From positions 34,864,449 through 34,928,448 of the forward strand of contig OY292276.1 in NCBI GenBank assembly GCA_958496175.1: 64,000 nucleotides of DNA. Direction: 5' to 3'. Positions 1 through 12,374 of the stretch are shown here, in pieces (positions within the stretch are counted from its first letter, which is position 1; every line of letters starts with the position of its first letter). The notes under the pieces were generated by a model. It was not told the origin of the DNA. It made no database searches and saw only the letters and a program-made list of their open reading frames with translations. The position numbers and the translations under genes were made by a program. This stretch comes from Sisyra terminalis. Taxonomy: Eukaryota > Arthropoda > Insecta > Neuroptera > Sisyridae.

Positions 1-750
1 AATATAAAATATTGATATTTAATTGGCTATATTTGCAAACTGTCTGCATCTTACATTTTAACGATGAGTTATTACCCCTTTATTTTGAACGGCGTGCCAA
101 TATTAAATTTGTACCAATAAAAATGAGGATATAAGAAATACATACATGGTAAGTTTTTGAATATGATCTTAAGATATGGAGAAAGTTTTTTTTTTCAAAT
201 ATTTTTTCATTAATTAAATGGTTTGATATGGACGTTTTGCAGACTTTTAAATTTCTCTTCTTTCTTTTCGATAATTTGAATGAATAATGTGTAAGTACTG
301 GAGATCAATGCAAAAGATTATTTGAGTCTTTGGAAAAGGTAATTTATGATGTGTTAAATGATGTTAATAATATTTACATTGAAATTTGTGGGGTAATATT
401 GTTGCTACTTACCAAATTTGTTATTGAAAACTGGTATATGTATTAAACTTCCATTATTGTAAACATTAATGAGCAAACTTAAACTATATTTATTTTCAAA
501 TGATTGATCAATTAATAAATAGAATAGCGCACTTGAGACTTTCACATCCACTGGGACTTTTAAAAACATTCAATCGCTTTTTAAGAAATGAATTTTAATA
601 ACGATTTTTTTTTCACTTTCAACTTTAGTAAAAATTATATAACCACTTGCATTGTTAAGCATAATTGTTTATAAAATCTGCAGTGTGAAACGCTTCCTTT
701 TTTTCGTTACCATTTCAAAGCAACAATAGAAGTAAGATTGAAATAAAAAA
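1..750. other. Intergenic, no gene seen
   Basis: AT-rich sequence with homopolymer runs. No convincing open reading frame, splice-bounded exon or repeat family was recognised here. Confidence 0.5.
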
Positions 751-753
751 TCT

Positions 754-1075
754 TCACATAGAACGTTGAATAGAGGAACAACAATCCACTGACACATGAA
801 ACGAGCACTCACTCGTGGTAGCTTCGAACATGAATGTGTTTCTTTTCTGTAGCGTAGTTTTTGGTAAAGAATAGTAAAGAAGTTGTTTTCCCTCAGCGCT
901 GGTTCTCATTGACCCACAGACCCAGAGCGCGCAACTCACAAGCGACCACTTTGCGACTACCTCAGATGAAAAATACTCATATACAACTGTGGCTTCTCCG
1001 ACTTTCGGGTCGGTCTCCCCCATTCAACTAATCTAGATTCGAAGCCATTAACTTCACGAATATATATATACAACA
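754..1075 (-). promoter_or_regulatory. Possible promoter and first exon of a leftward gene
   Basis: About 860-1030 is clearly richer in G+C than its surroundings. On the minus strand a TATATATATA run (about 1060-1071) lies some 40 bp before an ATG at 1023, which opens an 89-codon frame down to 754 beginning MGETDPKVGEATVVYEYFSS. The spacing suits a TATA promoter with a short leader, and a gene could start here and leave the window to the left. I do not recognise the peptide, no strong splice donor was found, and codon 22 is followed only by a weak GTAGTC donor. It may be chance. Confidence 0.22.
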
Positions 1076-1874
1076 CACTGCGTTTTATCTAGAAAACACT
1101 AGGGAGGCCCCTTTTTTTCTCTTATCTAAAAATTTTCCTTTCTTCGCTTTTTTTTTGGCACAATAACAACGCACTTCATCAGTTTCATTTGTTTCAAATG
1201 TTGGACCTCATAAACATTTTTTTTCGATGCCAACCTTCATCGTTTTGAAATATATTTTTTTAAAAAAGGAAATTCATTGCAATTTATCATGCAGCCTTGA
1301 AATATTTACATTATTATTTTTAAAATGTCTGAATACTTCAACAACAATTCATTATTAAATAATTAACTTTTTTTGATTACTCAAACGTATTTAAATTGAA
1401 AAATATCACGAATTTCGATTAAAAATCTCAATGCTGTATAATGTATCAGAAAAAATTATCCGAGGAAAAATTATACTAAATAGCAAAGTTTTTATGATTC
1501 GAAAATTAGTTATTTAAGTTCTTTGATTTATGAGCTTTTGTCATTCATTAATTACGTAAAAATAAATTTGGTGACTTTTGACCTCTCCCCCCACTCCCAT
1601 GCAAGTATACATAAGATTTCTCCAACTCCCCCCCCCTCTCCTTTTTTACGTAAAACTATATCACGTTCGTCTAAATAATAAAATGTAAGAAAAGAAATAG
1701 TTGCACTAAAACTTACAATTTAATGTAAATCAAAACTTTTATATTTTAAATATATTTTATATTTTAAACTTTTATATAACAAATAATATTTCAAATTGTA
1801 ATCTTCTATTCCTATAAAACTTAGATTAAAACTATATTTATTATTAGACCATTGGTCAGTTTTTTTCTTTGTCA
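1076..1874. other. Intergenic, pyrimidine-rich tracts
   Basis: No gene seen. Two C/T-rich tracts occur near 1580-1600 and 1620-1650; otherwise this is AT-rich background. Confidence 0.45.
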
Positions 1875-2207
1875 TATCAATGTTACAGTGAATTGGTATT
1901 ACCAGTGAGAATATATTCTCACTGGTGAAAATATTTTTGGTAAATATATTAGGTATCGATATTAGGTAATCTTAGCGAATTAAATATAATACAAAAGTCT
2001 GTACGTATATAGAGACAGTACGTGTTCATAGGGACAAAGTATAGCTCCCCCAGCGAATTTAGTGATAATTCCTGGGTAGATACGTACAGACTCTTATATT
2101 ATTTTTATTTCACTAAGGTTTACCTAATGGATAATATATCTACCGAATATATTTTCACCCGTGAGACTATATTCTCATTAGTAATACAAATTCACTGTAA
2201 CATCAAT
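1875..2207. mobile_element. Palindromic MITE, ~330 bp
   Basis: The two halves are imperfect inverted copies. The left end reads TGTTACAGTGAATTGGTATT and the right end, read on the minus strand, reads TGTTACAGTGAATTTGTATT. Similarity continues inward through the GAGAATATA...CTCAC and GTCTGTACGTAT blocks, giving arms of roughly 140 bp around a short unpaired centre near 2025-2085. A 65-codon frame at 2022-2219 lies inside this structure and is not considered coding. The superfamily was not determined. Confidence 0.6.
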
Positions 2208-2984
2208 ACATATCAATAAGATTTTTCACATAGGATTTAAATTATATTGTTCACTATAAAATGAAGAAAACTATTCGGAATCCAAAACGGAATTAGATTC
2301 TTAATATTGAATTTTGATTTACAAAGTATTACGTAAGAATGAGTTTCACCCCTCTCCTCACAACATAAGGATATGTAGAAATTTTCTTAATCCACCTTTT
2401 CGGCAGTATTCTTACGTAATTAATGAATGGCCCCTTAAAACCAAAACAAGTTGTTTAATTTTGCGCATTCCAGCACCAGTTTCGTTTATTTTAAATCTAT
2501 TAACTATTATCCATTTAATTTATTTTCTTTTAAGATACGTAGGTACTTAAAAATCGATCATTATCCCCATTTTAACCCCTTGAAAGTGGATTTCGATTTT
2601 CAAATTTAAATGAGATCAACTTCAAAGTTTACTTGGAAATGGGGTTAGCGTACTCCAAGGGGCACAGGAAGAGGTACGATTACGTAGTAGTCGTTCGGCA
2701 ACATATATGTTGGGGAAACCACTGAATCACAAAAAATATATTTTTGTTGGGAAAATTTATTAACGAAGTGAACTAGGACGTACTTAGCGCTACAAAAATC
2801 AAAAACAGAGTACACAGATCCCAAAAGTTTGGGAAACATTGTCCTATAAAAAATTTTTAAAAAAATTACTGAAATTTGAAAAATTCTACAAACAGTTATG
2901 CGTATGGTCTATGCATCAAATTTAGAACCTTCTAATTTTCCTTGGTATTTTGCGAATCAACCATGGTATTGTGGGCTAAGTTAT
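2208..2984. other. Intergenic with a hAT-like terminal fragment
   Basis: No gene seen. On the minus strand at about 2843 the sequence CAATGTTTCCCAAACTTTTG resembles a hAT terminus, and a related block, CAGTGGTTTCCCCAAC, occurs near 2722-2737. Both point the same way, so this is a fragment or a composite rather than an intact element. Confidence 0.3.
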
Positions 2985-3365
2985 GTCATATAATTTAAAA
3001 AAATAAACTACAAACATGAACTTCAACAAAAGCTCAAACAAAATGTATTTTTGACGTATTGCCTCAAATACGTATATCGATTATCAAGCAATCTTCTTCA
3101 GAAGGCACAAGTAGTATCGAATTGCTCCATAATTGCTATTTGATTGATTGCTATTTGAAAGCAGTATAAATATTTAGACAGTATATCATGTACCTCATAT
3201 TCATCATCAAGTGCCTCATTACGTAGCAGTTACGGAGCAATACTACTTGATAATCAATGAGGAAGATTGCTTGGACAATCGAGGTACATATCTGGGGCAT
3301 AAAAATTACATTTATTTTAGCTTTTATTCAAATTTATGTTTATAGTTTATTCGATGTGACTCATA
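2985..3365. mobile_element. Palindromic MITE, GATTACCAAGCAATCTTC family
   Basis: This is an imperfect inverted repeat. The left arm carries ATACGTATATCGATTATCAA and a CAAGCAATCTTCTTCA block; the right arm carries the matching GAAGATTGCTTGGACAATCG and GCAGTTACGGAGCAATACTA blocks. The outer ends (AATAAACTACAAACATGAAC and its counterpart ATTTATGTTTATAGTTTATT) also pair. The same architecture recurs at 56350-56810, so this is a dispersed non-autonomous DNA transposon family. Confidence 0.6.
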
Positions 3366-3746
3366 AATTCATGATATATTACTAAATCAAATGCACTTAC
3401 TACACCACTGTGCAGTTCATGCAATAAAAGAAGATAAAAAAGTAGGTATCTATCTATTGTAGTTTCTATATTAGGTATAACTAGCGTAATGTGAAAAATA
3501 TGTTACTAAATGTTACTAAAACAATTATTTCATCGATCGTTTTTTTGGTATAATTAAGTGTTTAAATAGATCTAACAAAAAGGACCGATTTAGATAAAAA
3601 CATCTAGGTATAAATAAAAAATATCAATTTTTAAATAAAAATTTCAAGCTGTTTTTATTACTGTATATTTTTTCATATTTTCTTATCATTAAGGTGCAGA
3701 AAAAAGTAATAGATATGAGTTTTTATTTTCTTTTATAATATGGCAT

Positions 3747-3977
3747 CAGTGGCGTAGCGTGCATTTTCGCCGCGCCCTATTTTCATTATTAGTCAGAAAA
3801 ATTTATAAAAAATCAAATCACTTTTCAATTCTTTAAATTTTTAAAAATCTCAATGTTACTCGTCGTGTTTTTCCCAAAGCAAAATTTTCTATCGAATTAT
3901 CAACGTCAATATGCCGCCCCATTTTCATATGCCGTCCGGAGTCATCCCCCTTTGCACTCCTCCTCGCTACACTACTG
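3747..3977. mobile_element. hAT-like MITE with CAGTGGCGTAGC ends
   Basis: The left end reads CAGTGGCGTAGCGTG; the right end read on the minus strand is CAGTAGTGTAGCGAGG. CAGTGGCGTAGC-type ends are common among insect hAT elements. No 8-bp target duplication was found at these exact ends. Part of the interior (about 3850-3950) recurs near 7775-7880 and again more weakly near 48020-48085, supporting a repeat family. Confidence 0.5.
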
Positions 3978-6900
3978 TTTTACACATTTTATTTTTTCGA
4001 ATTGATTTTCACTATCATACCTACCTACAATTTATGATAAAGTTAATAAAATCCTCAACAAACAAAAATAATATTTATACTTTCAACCTATATAGTTACA
4101 CTTACAAGGCTGTTCCTGGCACGAGCGATATCAACATTATTGATATTTCAGGTACGAAATTCGGATACTGCAATATACTTATAAACTTAATACCAGCCAA
4201 TAAGAGTTTAACGACCGTTCCTATTTCAATAATCGAAACGAAATACCGTTTTCATAATATAAAAAAAATCAATAGCTTTATCAAAACCTATTTTATAATG
4301 ATTGAAATTAATTAATTTTATTCTTAATACGAGGCCAAATTACTACCTTAGTTTTAATTTAAAATCGAAAGTAAAAAACGGTACGTTTATATGTATAAGT
4401 ATATATTAATAATGGTAACATATAAACATAAATGGCTTAGTAATATTTTAAATAGCACCTGGTCTAGAAATAAGAGGCACGAGATCAGTTTTTTACTCCA
4501 CAAAAAGAGCTCTTATATCCGATATAATATGTATAAAGTTACTAGCCTTAGGCAAAATATCCTTCATCTTATCTTCAACGGTTGTCTTATTCCAATTTTA
4601 AAGCGTTGAAAATTTGAAATTATTTTGACTGCCTTCTGAGGAGTTTGATTGTCATACATAAGTTATTTATTATTATAATAATTGTCTGTGTATAAAAACT
4701 AAATATATTCTAAGCACTGAACTTGTATTAACTATTTACGACGTTTGAAGAATACGAATTTTAGTAATAATAAAATAAATACTTTACATTCCTCCGAAAA
4801 CATTATTGAAAACGATCGGTATGCAAGCCAAACATAAGAAAAAAAAATTATCGAATTCCATTACGTAAGAATGACCAAACCATGAATAATACAAAAGTAA
4901 AGGCCTCGGTCATGTTATGTTACAACTATAATTTTCAGATTAAAACGCTTTTGGGTATTTAAAAAACCAGTAGCCGTAATCTGATTTAGAAGGATAGCTG
5001 GAATTATTTATCTTCAACCGCGTGGCTTAGGGTTGAAAAACAGTGTTAAGAAAGGGATTTTATTATTTTATATTACGATCAAATTTAAAACAGCAATTGA
5101 GCATTTTAATGGCTTAAGAATTTTATAATCTTTTTTTTTTGGAATTACTAATTCTATTTATATTATTTGTAACAATTTATCTAAATTGAAACGATTTTCG
5201 AAGAACTAATTGCAGGATTAAATTTTCATTTTTGATAATAAAATTGTGAAATACTAAATTTGATTCTAATATCTACTGACTAATGTTATAAGATTTTTTA
5301 TATTCTACCTAGTAGGATTATTACGACTATTGCATCAATTGCATTTCAGTGTTACACCTGGTGTCATTTGATAAGATTTATTTCTGAGATAAATTTCAGT
5401 ACGCAAACGATTCCCTACCATTCCCTATGAGTATTTTTTAGCTCATATTCAGAGAGTCCCGGGAAACTGGGGAAATTCCGCGCTGGAGTTGAGAAGTCAA
5501 ATAGGAAGTCAATAGTCAAAAAGTGTCTTGTTAGTAGACCCAGAAATAACCAGATTTTCTTCCGTCTAGGATTTGGATTTTTCTTATGTTTTTTCAAAGA
5601 CTCTTCTTTTTCATAACTTTTCCTAGATAATGGTTTTATAAATTTCTTTATTTATCTTGAATCTACCCAGCCGTTAACTAGTTCTGTGCATTTCGGTCTT
5701 ATTTTTACGCGTAGTTCTAGACTAGCCATACTCAATATGTAGGCCGCGGACCGCATGCGGCCCACTCTCCTGATCTGTGTGGTCCAAAATAGTTTTTGTC
5801 AGCAAATATTTTTTTGATGTTGTTATCAACAATGTTCTTAATATTGGATTGTAACCAGGGTACAAAACTCTACTTAGCCTGGGTTTTAATCGGGCGATTA
5901 GCAATTCGGCACAAGCGAAACATTTAATTATTATGTTTCAAATTATTAGGGGAACCGGAAATCAATAGCTAATTAGTTTTTAGTTACTTTGTATATTAAG
6001 TTTTGTAACATTATTAGGTAAAATTCTAAGGTAATCAGATAATGTATTTCTTATCTTCATTAATTTGAGAAAAAAAGAAATATGTTGAAAACATGACTTA
6101 TCCCCCGTAAAACATAACCCACTTTAAAACAAGAGAAGATTAAATATAAGTGGTAAAAATTGAATCTCATAGCAGTAACTTGGTATCTAAGTTACTCGTC
6201 GATATCAAAAATACTTTTTAAGTTACAAGGTGCAATTCTTTTTAAAAAACATCTAAGATACCAGTTACTTTTTGGTACAAAATAATGGGACTAAGATACA
6301 GTATATTAGATACTTTAAAGGAACTAAGGTACTTTTTCTGGCAGCTTGAAGGTGAAAACCAATAATCAGTTCTTGTTCAAAAATATTATTTCATACGTGT
6401 TGTGCGTACAATCTTATAAGCTTATATATTTATAATAATACAATAATGTGTTATACAGCATGCACACTACTTATCCTACTTATTGTGTACAATGTACATA
6501 TATGATTTTCATTACAAGACTTAACAATGATAGAAATCATTTTATAATTCATTATTGATTCAAAACAAATTATTTTGATTTGAAATAATGTCATTTGTTG
6601 TTCGCTTTAGTCGTGAACATAGTGATGAGACCATTAATTATTTTTCTGGTCACATCTTTCAAAATACATTTTATGTCAATTCCAATTCAACAGTTAAAAT
6701 GTGCGGCTTATAAATTACATAAGGTAAATAAACAAAAGAGGTGTATGTGAATAGAATTTGTATTAGACTTATGATATATCATACGGTATGATGCATATTA
6801 TACATACCTCAAAATTGGTTAGTACTTTGGCACTCTTATTTACAACAATGTGTAAATATCAAAAACGATTTACCCTTTTTATTTCGCTTCTATTAGGTCA

Positions 6901-7090
6901 CTTCGTTGTTAGTTTGTAAGGTACGAAACTTAAAATCTCATTTTTTAACTATTTCTTCTTTTTCACAGAATTTTGGCATACCTACTTACTCTCGATGACA
7001 ACGCATGAATCGTTGAAAACTTTAATAACCACCAAGTATTTCTACTACAATTAAATTTTTACCCTAAATAAATAAAATGATTCTTTGATA
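3978..7090. other. Intergenic, mostly featureless
   Basis: No gene recognised. The frames at 3911-4315 (134 codons) and 4391-4609 have A/T-driven composition with no recognisable domain. A GC-rich patch at about 5735-5765, containing GGCCGCGGACCGCATGCGGC, resembles the subterminal part of some hAT elements; no second end was identified. Confidence 0.4.
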
Positions 7091-7472
7091 GTTGCCCACT
7101 AAAAAATTCCTCACAGAAAAATCAACGCGCAACCATTTATCCTCACATGAAAATTAACCTACAGGAAAAAATATTTATTTTATTTATTACTTAATTAATT
7201 GTTATTTTATTATTAGTATTGTAATACACTACTAACCTATTTGAATAAAATATCTTGTTTTTTGAAAAGTTAAAAATTAAAAAAAAAATAATAGCCTATG
7301 TATTTTTTCCTGTGGGTTAATTTCCATGTGGGAATATGTCATTGTGCGTCAATTTCAGTACGAGGAATTTTCTATGTGAGTAAATTTCTATGTGGACAGT
7401 TTCGTGTGAACACTAATGATAGTGAGAAATTTTCTATGGGCAAATTTTGTGTGAAGACATTTTAGTGGCCAA
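7090..7472. mobile_element. MITE with ~70-bp inverted ends
   Basis: The left end begins GCCCACTAAAAAATTCCTCA. The right end read on the minus strand begins GGCCACTAAAATGTCTTCAC. Inside these, the left block ACATGAAAATTAACCTACAG pairs with the right block CTGTGGGTTAATTTCCATGT. The TIRs are degenerate and surround an AT-rich core. No coding capacity is visible. Confidence 0.5.
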
Positions 7473-10400
7473 GTGCCTGGTCACCAAAAAAAAAAACTAA
7501 TATTGCCTACCTTCAAGGCGCATCAATATGAACATACAAAAATTTATATTAAAATATTATATTGAAAAATTAAAAAGGAGAAAATAAAAGTCTTTAAAAA
7601 ATAACTTTAAAAACCTTACCTTCATTCATATAAGGCACTAAAAGGGGTGCAATTTTGTTTCCAATTTTGTAATAAGGATCACTCCTAGTTTTAACGTGCA
7701 AAAAATATTGTTTTTTACTTTTTACTATAATTTTATTAAATAATTTTAAATAATTTTACTATAATTATTTAAAACTGTACTCGTGTTTTTCTCAAAACAA
7801 AATCTTTTACGGAATTGTCAATGCCAATATGCCGCCCCATTTTCATATGCTCCCTGAATCCATCACGCTACGCTACTACATCACTTTATCTGTTAGTTAA
7901 AATTGAAAGAATCCATGGATCGGTCGATGTATTATCCTGTTTTTCAGGACCAACTCAATATTTCCCTAGTGGGTCGGGATCCCTCCTGGAAAATGTTAGT
8001 GTAAAGACACTTTCAATTTTATAAAGGTTATTTAAACTTTCGAATTTAATTTTTAAACACTTTTGTATTACTCAAACAGTCTTTATTTTTAAACGCACAA
8101 AGGTTAATACACATCAACTCTTTAATATTTACGTAATGTGTAATACTTTTCTATCCTAACTGAAATAAAAATTAGAACAAACTCAATAAATAATGTTAAT
8201 TTTCAATGCTTTGTGTGTTGCAATAGCGAATGGTTACTATTGCTTTGTTTAAATCGTATTATTTAGTTTAATTCATATATACTGCATGTAGCCCGAGTAA
8301 TAGACACTAATTAAATAAACAGAATTAAACATAACTACTTACATTATTGTAGTTCCAAGCGGCTTTGAAACAAATTGTTCAACTTTATAATTTATCCTTC
8401 AAAATGATCTTATAATCAATACATGGATATATATGGGTATATATGGGTATATATACCGTTTCATTAATAAATTGATTTTTAGTGCATTAAAACTAAAATA
8501 CCATAATAATAAAATTATAAATTCAGATATTGAAAGTATTGTAAATTGCATAAACACAACAATTAACTTTAATCTTAATTAACCTTTTTAATTGAACCGA
8601 ACAAATTTAATATATTTTAGTATATATTAGTAATTCATAAAACACTGTTTATGGTTAATCGTTAGACACTTTAGACACGCACAAGTTATACATAGGTAGA
8701 TACAATAGACACAATATCTTCTTTAATAAAAGTGAAGTGGAGTTTACATACGATTGTTTTATATAATCTGAATATATACAATACAAACCGACGCAAAGCG
8801 AACAATTTCACCTTTATTACTTACAATGTATTCTTTTAAATCGATGCTATTTTTATACGAAATTGTTCCCCTGTGCAATTTTTTATCTTGAATAAATATA
8901 GCGAATACATTACTAATTGTCTTATCATACACTAAATACTGAAATTCTTTACAAAGCAAAAATCGCAGAAGAATACCTTTGTTTGTTTTTGCGATAAAAT
9001 CAGAAAACTTATACAAATCCGCTTTAAAAATTAGCTTCTAATTCTATCAACTAAAAAGGGCAAGAACCTTCTAATAGACTTAATGTTCACTTACCAATTC
9101 ACCTACAAATATCAGTCAATATTTATGAAGATTGAAAGAAAAAAAAAATTAAGAAAATTCATTGTGAATTGAAACCTTATAAACAACATATTTTAACTTA
9201 TTATTTGTACAAGTTTAGTCAATATTTATTCTTAAACTTGCTTATTTTTGATTTATTACTATATATTGTTCTACCCATTTATAGATACCACTGGCACATA
9301 TAACTCGTTCAGATTATCAATCAAAATAAATTTATATTATATATATTTTGCAAATAATCAATCAATATAGTACTTATTAACACATATTATGGCATTAAGA
9401 AGACAAAATTTGTAGTAGATACAAATATATTTTTAAATGGTGTTTTCGAAAAAGATGGCTTGTAAAGATGCCAATTTTTTAACAAATTAGTTCTTTCCAT
9501 TTGTTTTTTTTTTTTTGAACTTCCAGTAGTATGTTTCTCGAATTTTTAGCAAACATTCTGAATCGTCTACTTTACAATACATCTAGATATCATTTAGTCC
9601 GTTTGAGAATTAGGAAAATTATTAGACAATTAAAGCAGTAAAACAATTTCATCAATTTATCCTCTAGCTTGAAGAGGAAACATCCCCGAGAAAAAGATTC
9701 TTTTCGAACTAGATTAATGGACGGTTTCTGGAAAAAATTTAAAAAATCTAAATAAAATGCGTTAATCCCTTTATTGGTCTTTAAACAACCATTAGAACTT
9801 TTTCATACTTATCGTTGAAAACTGTCAATTAACATTAAAAAAATCAATATGAGTATTCTTGAATACTTCAAGAAAATAAAAAAACTTATGAATGATTCGT
9901 AATCTGGAAAATTTAAATTGATTTTATCTATCATAATTTTAATTTATTTCAAAAAGGGGTCATCTTTAGTAAAAAAAAAAAACGAGGAACCCTTCTGTTT
10001 CAGAAAATATTAAGAAACTTTACTTTTGCTACAAGAACGATGCAATATAAATAAAACTGTCTTAATCTCATAATTATAACAATTCGTAGAAGCAAAGTAG
10101 TTTTTGCTTCTCCTAAAATGTTTAGAAAATGGAGATTGCTTCTTTTTAAATTACGACGTTGACAACATTTGTACGTAATAAATGTCAGCTTTGGCTAAGT
10201 ACTCTTTTGTCTTAAGAACGACTGAATTGATTTTGATGAAACTAGCAATATAATTACCATTGACCATCCATTATTCCACATAAAATAATATGTTATACCT
10301 ACTATATTATTACTGAAACTAAGATACCGTACTGGGAGATAACAAATTAAGTCTTCATAGCCGTATAGTGCATCAGGTGCTTCGTTAGATGGATTTTCAA

Positions 10401-11519
10401 AAATAATTATAATAAAAAAAATCATGACAACTGTCGTATTCAAACTCTTAACTGATGGTAAACTCTTATGTTACCACAATAATTTTTTTAAAGAGGGTAC
10501 TCGTAAGAGTTTGAGTACCCAGGTATCCAAATTAATAATGTTAATAATGCTCCCTGTTAAAAAAGGGTATTTAAAGATTTTTGAAAATCATTACATTTAA
10601 AAAGGCTTTAATAGTTTCAAACGACTTTTGGAGGGTTTTTGGACATACCAATGCCTTTAAACGCCTTTTTGTTACCATTTCAAAATGGTGGAAAAAGTGC
10701 AACCGTAATATTGATTGAAAGCTAAGAAATCGAGAGAGAGAGGTATAAGTTGTCTTTGTTATATCAGGAGTTAGCAATTTGCTTTTTTGAAGCCGGAGCT
10801 GAGAGGAGTCATTAATGACGGTGAAATACAAATTCAATTAGCCTCCTTTTTATATTGAAAATTCATTAAGGGTACACGTCCTGTTACAAAAACTACATAA
10901 AATATTGCAAATAACTTAATTCTAAAGCAAATCGAACATACCTACCTTTGAAGTAAATAAAACCATTAATATATAAATTCAGAAATTTATGTACGACTAG
11001 TTGAATTTCTTAAGTTCGTTTGCATAACATATACTTAAATACGCAGAGATGTTTTTGCTAGTTTTTACTGTCTGCGTTGAAATATGAATGATTGAAATAT
11101 AACTGTTGCAATTTTCCCTATTATTCACATCTCGAAAACACGATTTTTACGTCTCAAGAAGCGTAGTTCGTAAAAATTATTAGTTTTATTTAAAAAAAGT
11201 TGTTGTAATTTTTTATTATTAATGTTAAAAGATATTGATGGGATCGTTCATGGTGTTTAATCATATTTTTGTGATATGAGCATTGAGCAATTATTTTATT
11301 AGAGGAAATTACAATTGTTTCTGTATTTTAGGGATTTTAGGTCTTTTAGATAGGTGGTCAAATTGGAAAAAAAGTCATCTTATTAGTGCGTATGTCCCAT
11401 AGACGAAGTCAAGAATATTAACTTTTTATACTTTTCTTATATATCTTTATCAAAGAGTATTATCCGTATTATCCTCGTATGTAGGCGTATATGATTCTAA
11501 AATTTACAAATGTTTATAA
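7473..11519. other. Intergenic; repeat fragment and a minisatellite
   Basis: No gene recognised. About 7775-7880 repeats the interior of the hAT-like MITE at 3747-3977 and ends in a CGCTACGCTACTACA block. About 8424-8456 holds a short tandem repeat of the 10-bp unit ATATGGGTAT. The longer frames here (8759-9016, 10195-10443, 10571-10837) are low-complexity and look accidental. Confidence 0.4.
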
Positions 11520-11699
11520 CGACATCTATCGCACATGGCGCATATTTCCATCTGTAATTTTGGTTTTTATATTAGCTAAATATAATTCAGAACCCGATCG
11601 TGCCACTTCGTGATATAAGTTCGCGAGTTGTCGTAAACGAGTGAACATGTTCAAATCGTTCAAATTTTAACGTATTTTTTGTTATTTCTGCTCTTCTGC
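11520..11699 (+). promoter_or_regulatory. Probable original CENP-N promoter, displaced by a transposon
   Basis: This stretch is richer in G+C and CpG than its surroundings. It ends at the left copy of the target duplication TCTTCTGC (11692-11699). If the hAT element is removed in silico, it runs directly into the 5' leader of the CENP-N-like gene, 40 bp before the start codon. That makes it the natural candidate for the ancestral promoter. No TATA box or initiator could be assigned with confidence. Confidence 0.35.
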
Positions 11700-12374
11700 C
11701 AGGGTGTCTGCACTTCATAGGAAATTGTGGCATAAACAGCAGGGCCAAAAAGCGACATAACGCTATATAATTTTTTATTCAAAGAGAGAGACACATGATT
11801 TCAGACAGGAAATTTGTATTCCCCTGTATTTAGTTGGTCACTTGTCTGTTATAAAATATATGTTTCGTATTTCACTTCATAGTTATTGTAGTCTACAATC
11901 ATTTTATGAATACTGCAATACCTCTAGTGATCAAAAATATAACTATTTTAGCAATTATTTGACTAATAATGAAATTTCAAATATGAATTGTCTTTGCTTT
12001 TTAAAATCTTAGTGACGACAAACATTTAATGACATTAAACACTGAAGTACAGTAACTAAATTAAGTCATTAAATTAAATATAACGAATTTTAATGTACAT
12101 TTACATGTACGGTGACACTTATTATCCAGGTATAGTAAAATTCTTATACTTGGTTTTCTTTTTCATACATTTTTATTTTTATTATTAGTTTTTGGTTAAC
12201 GGTTTAATTATGTGAAGAAAATGTAGTGTTGGGTTTTGGTATGCAAAAAACACCGTTCGCTATCAGAAGATTTGAGGAATAATTTTTACTGGCGACAACA
12301 GTGAATTGGAGCAATTTAAAATTCCAATAATTACCATATTTTGAAAATTTACATCAACAATTTTTTGGCGTTAT

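Noticed and set aside
3911..4315. 134-codon frame on the plus strand
   Set aside because: It overlaps the right end of a MITE and has A/T-driven composition (Ile, Asn, Lys, Tyr). No recognisable motif.
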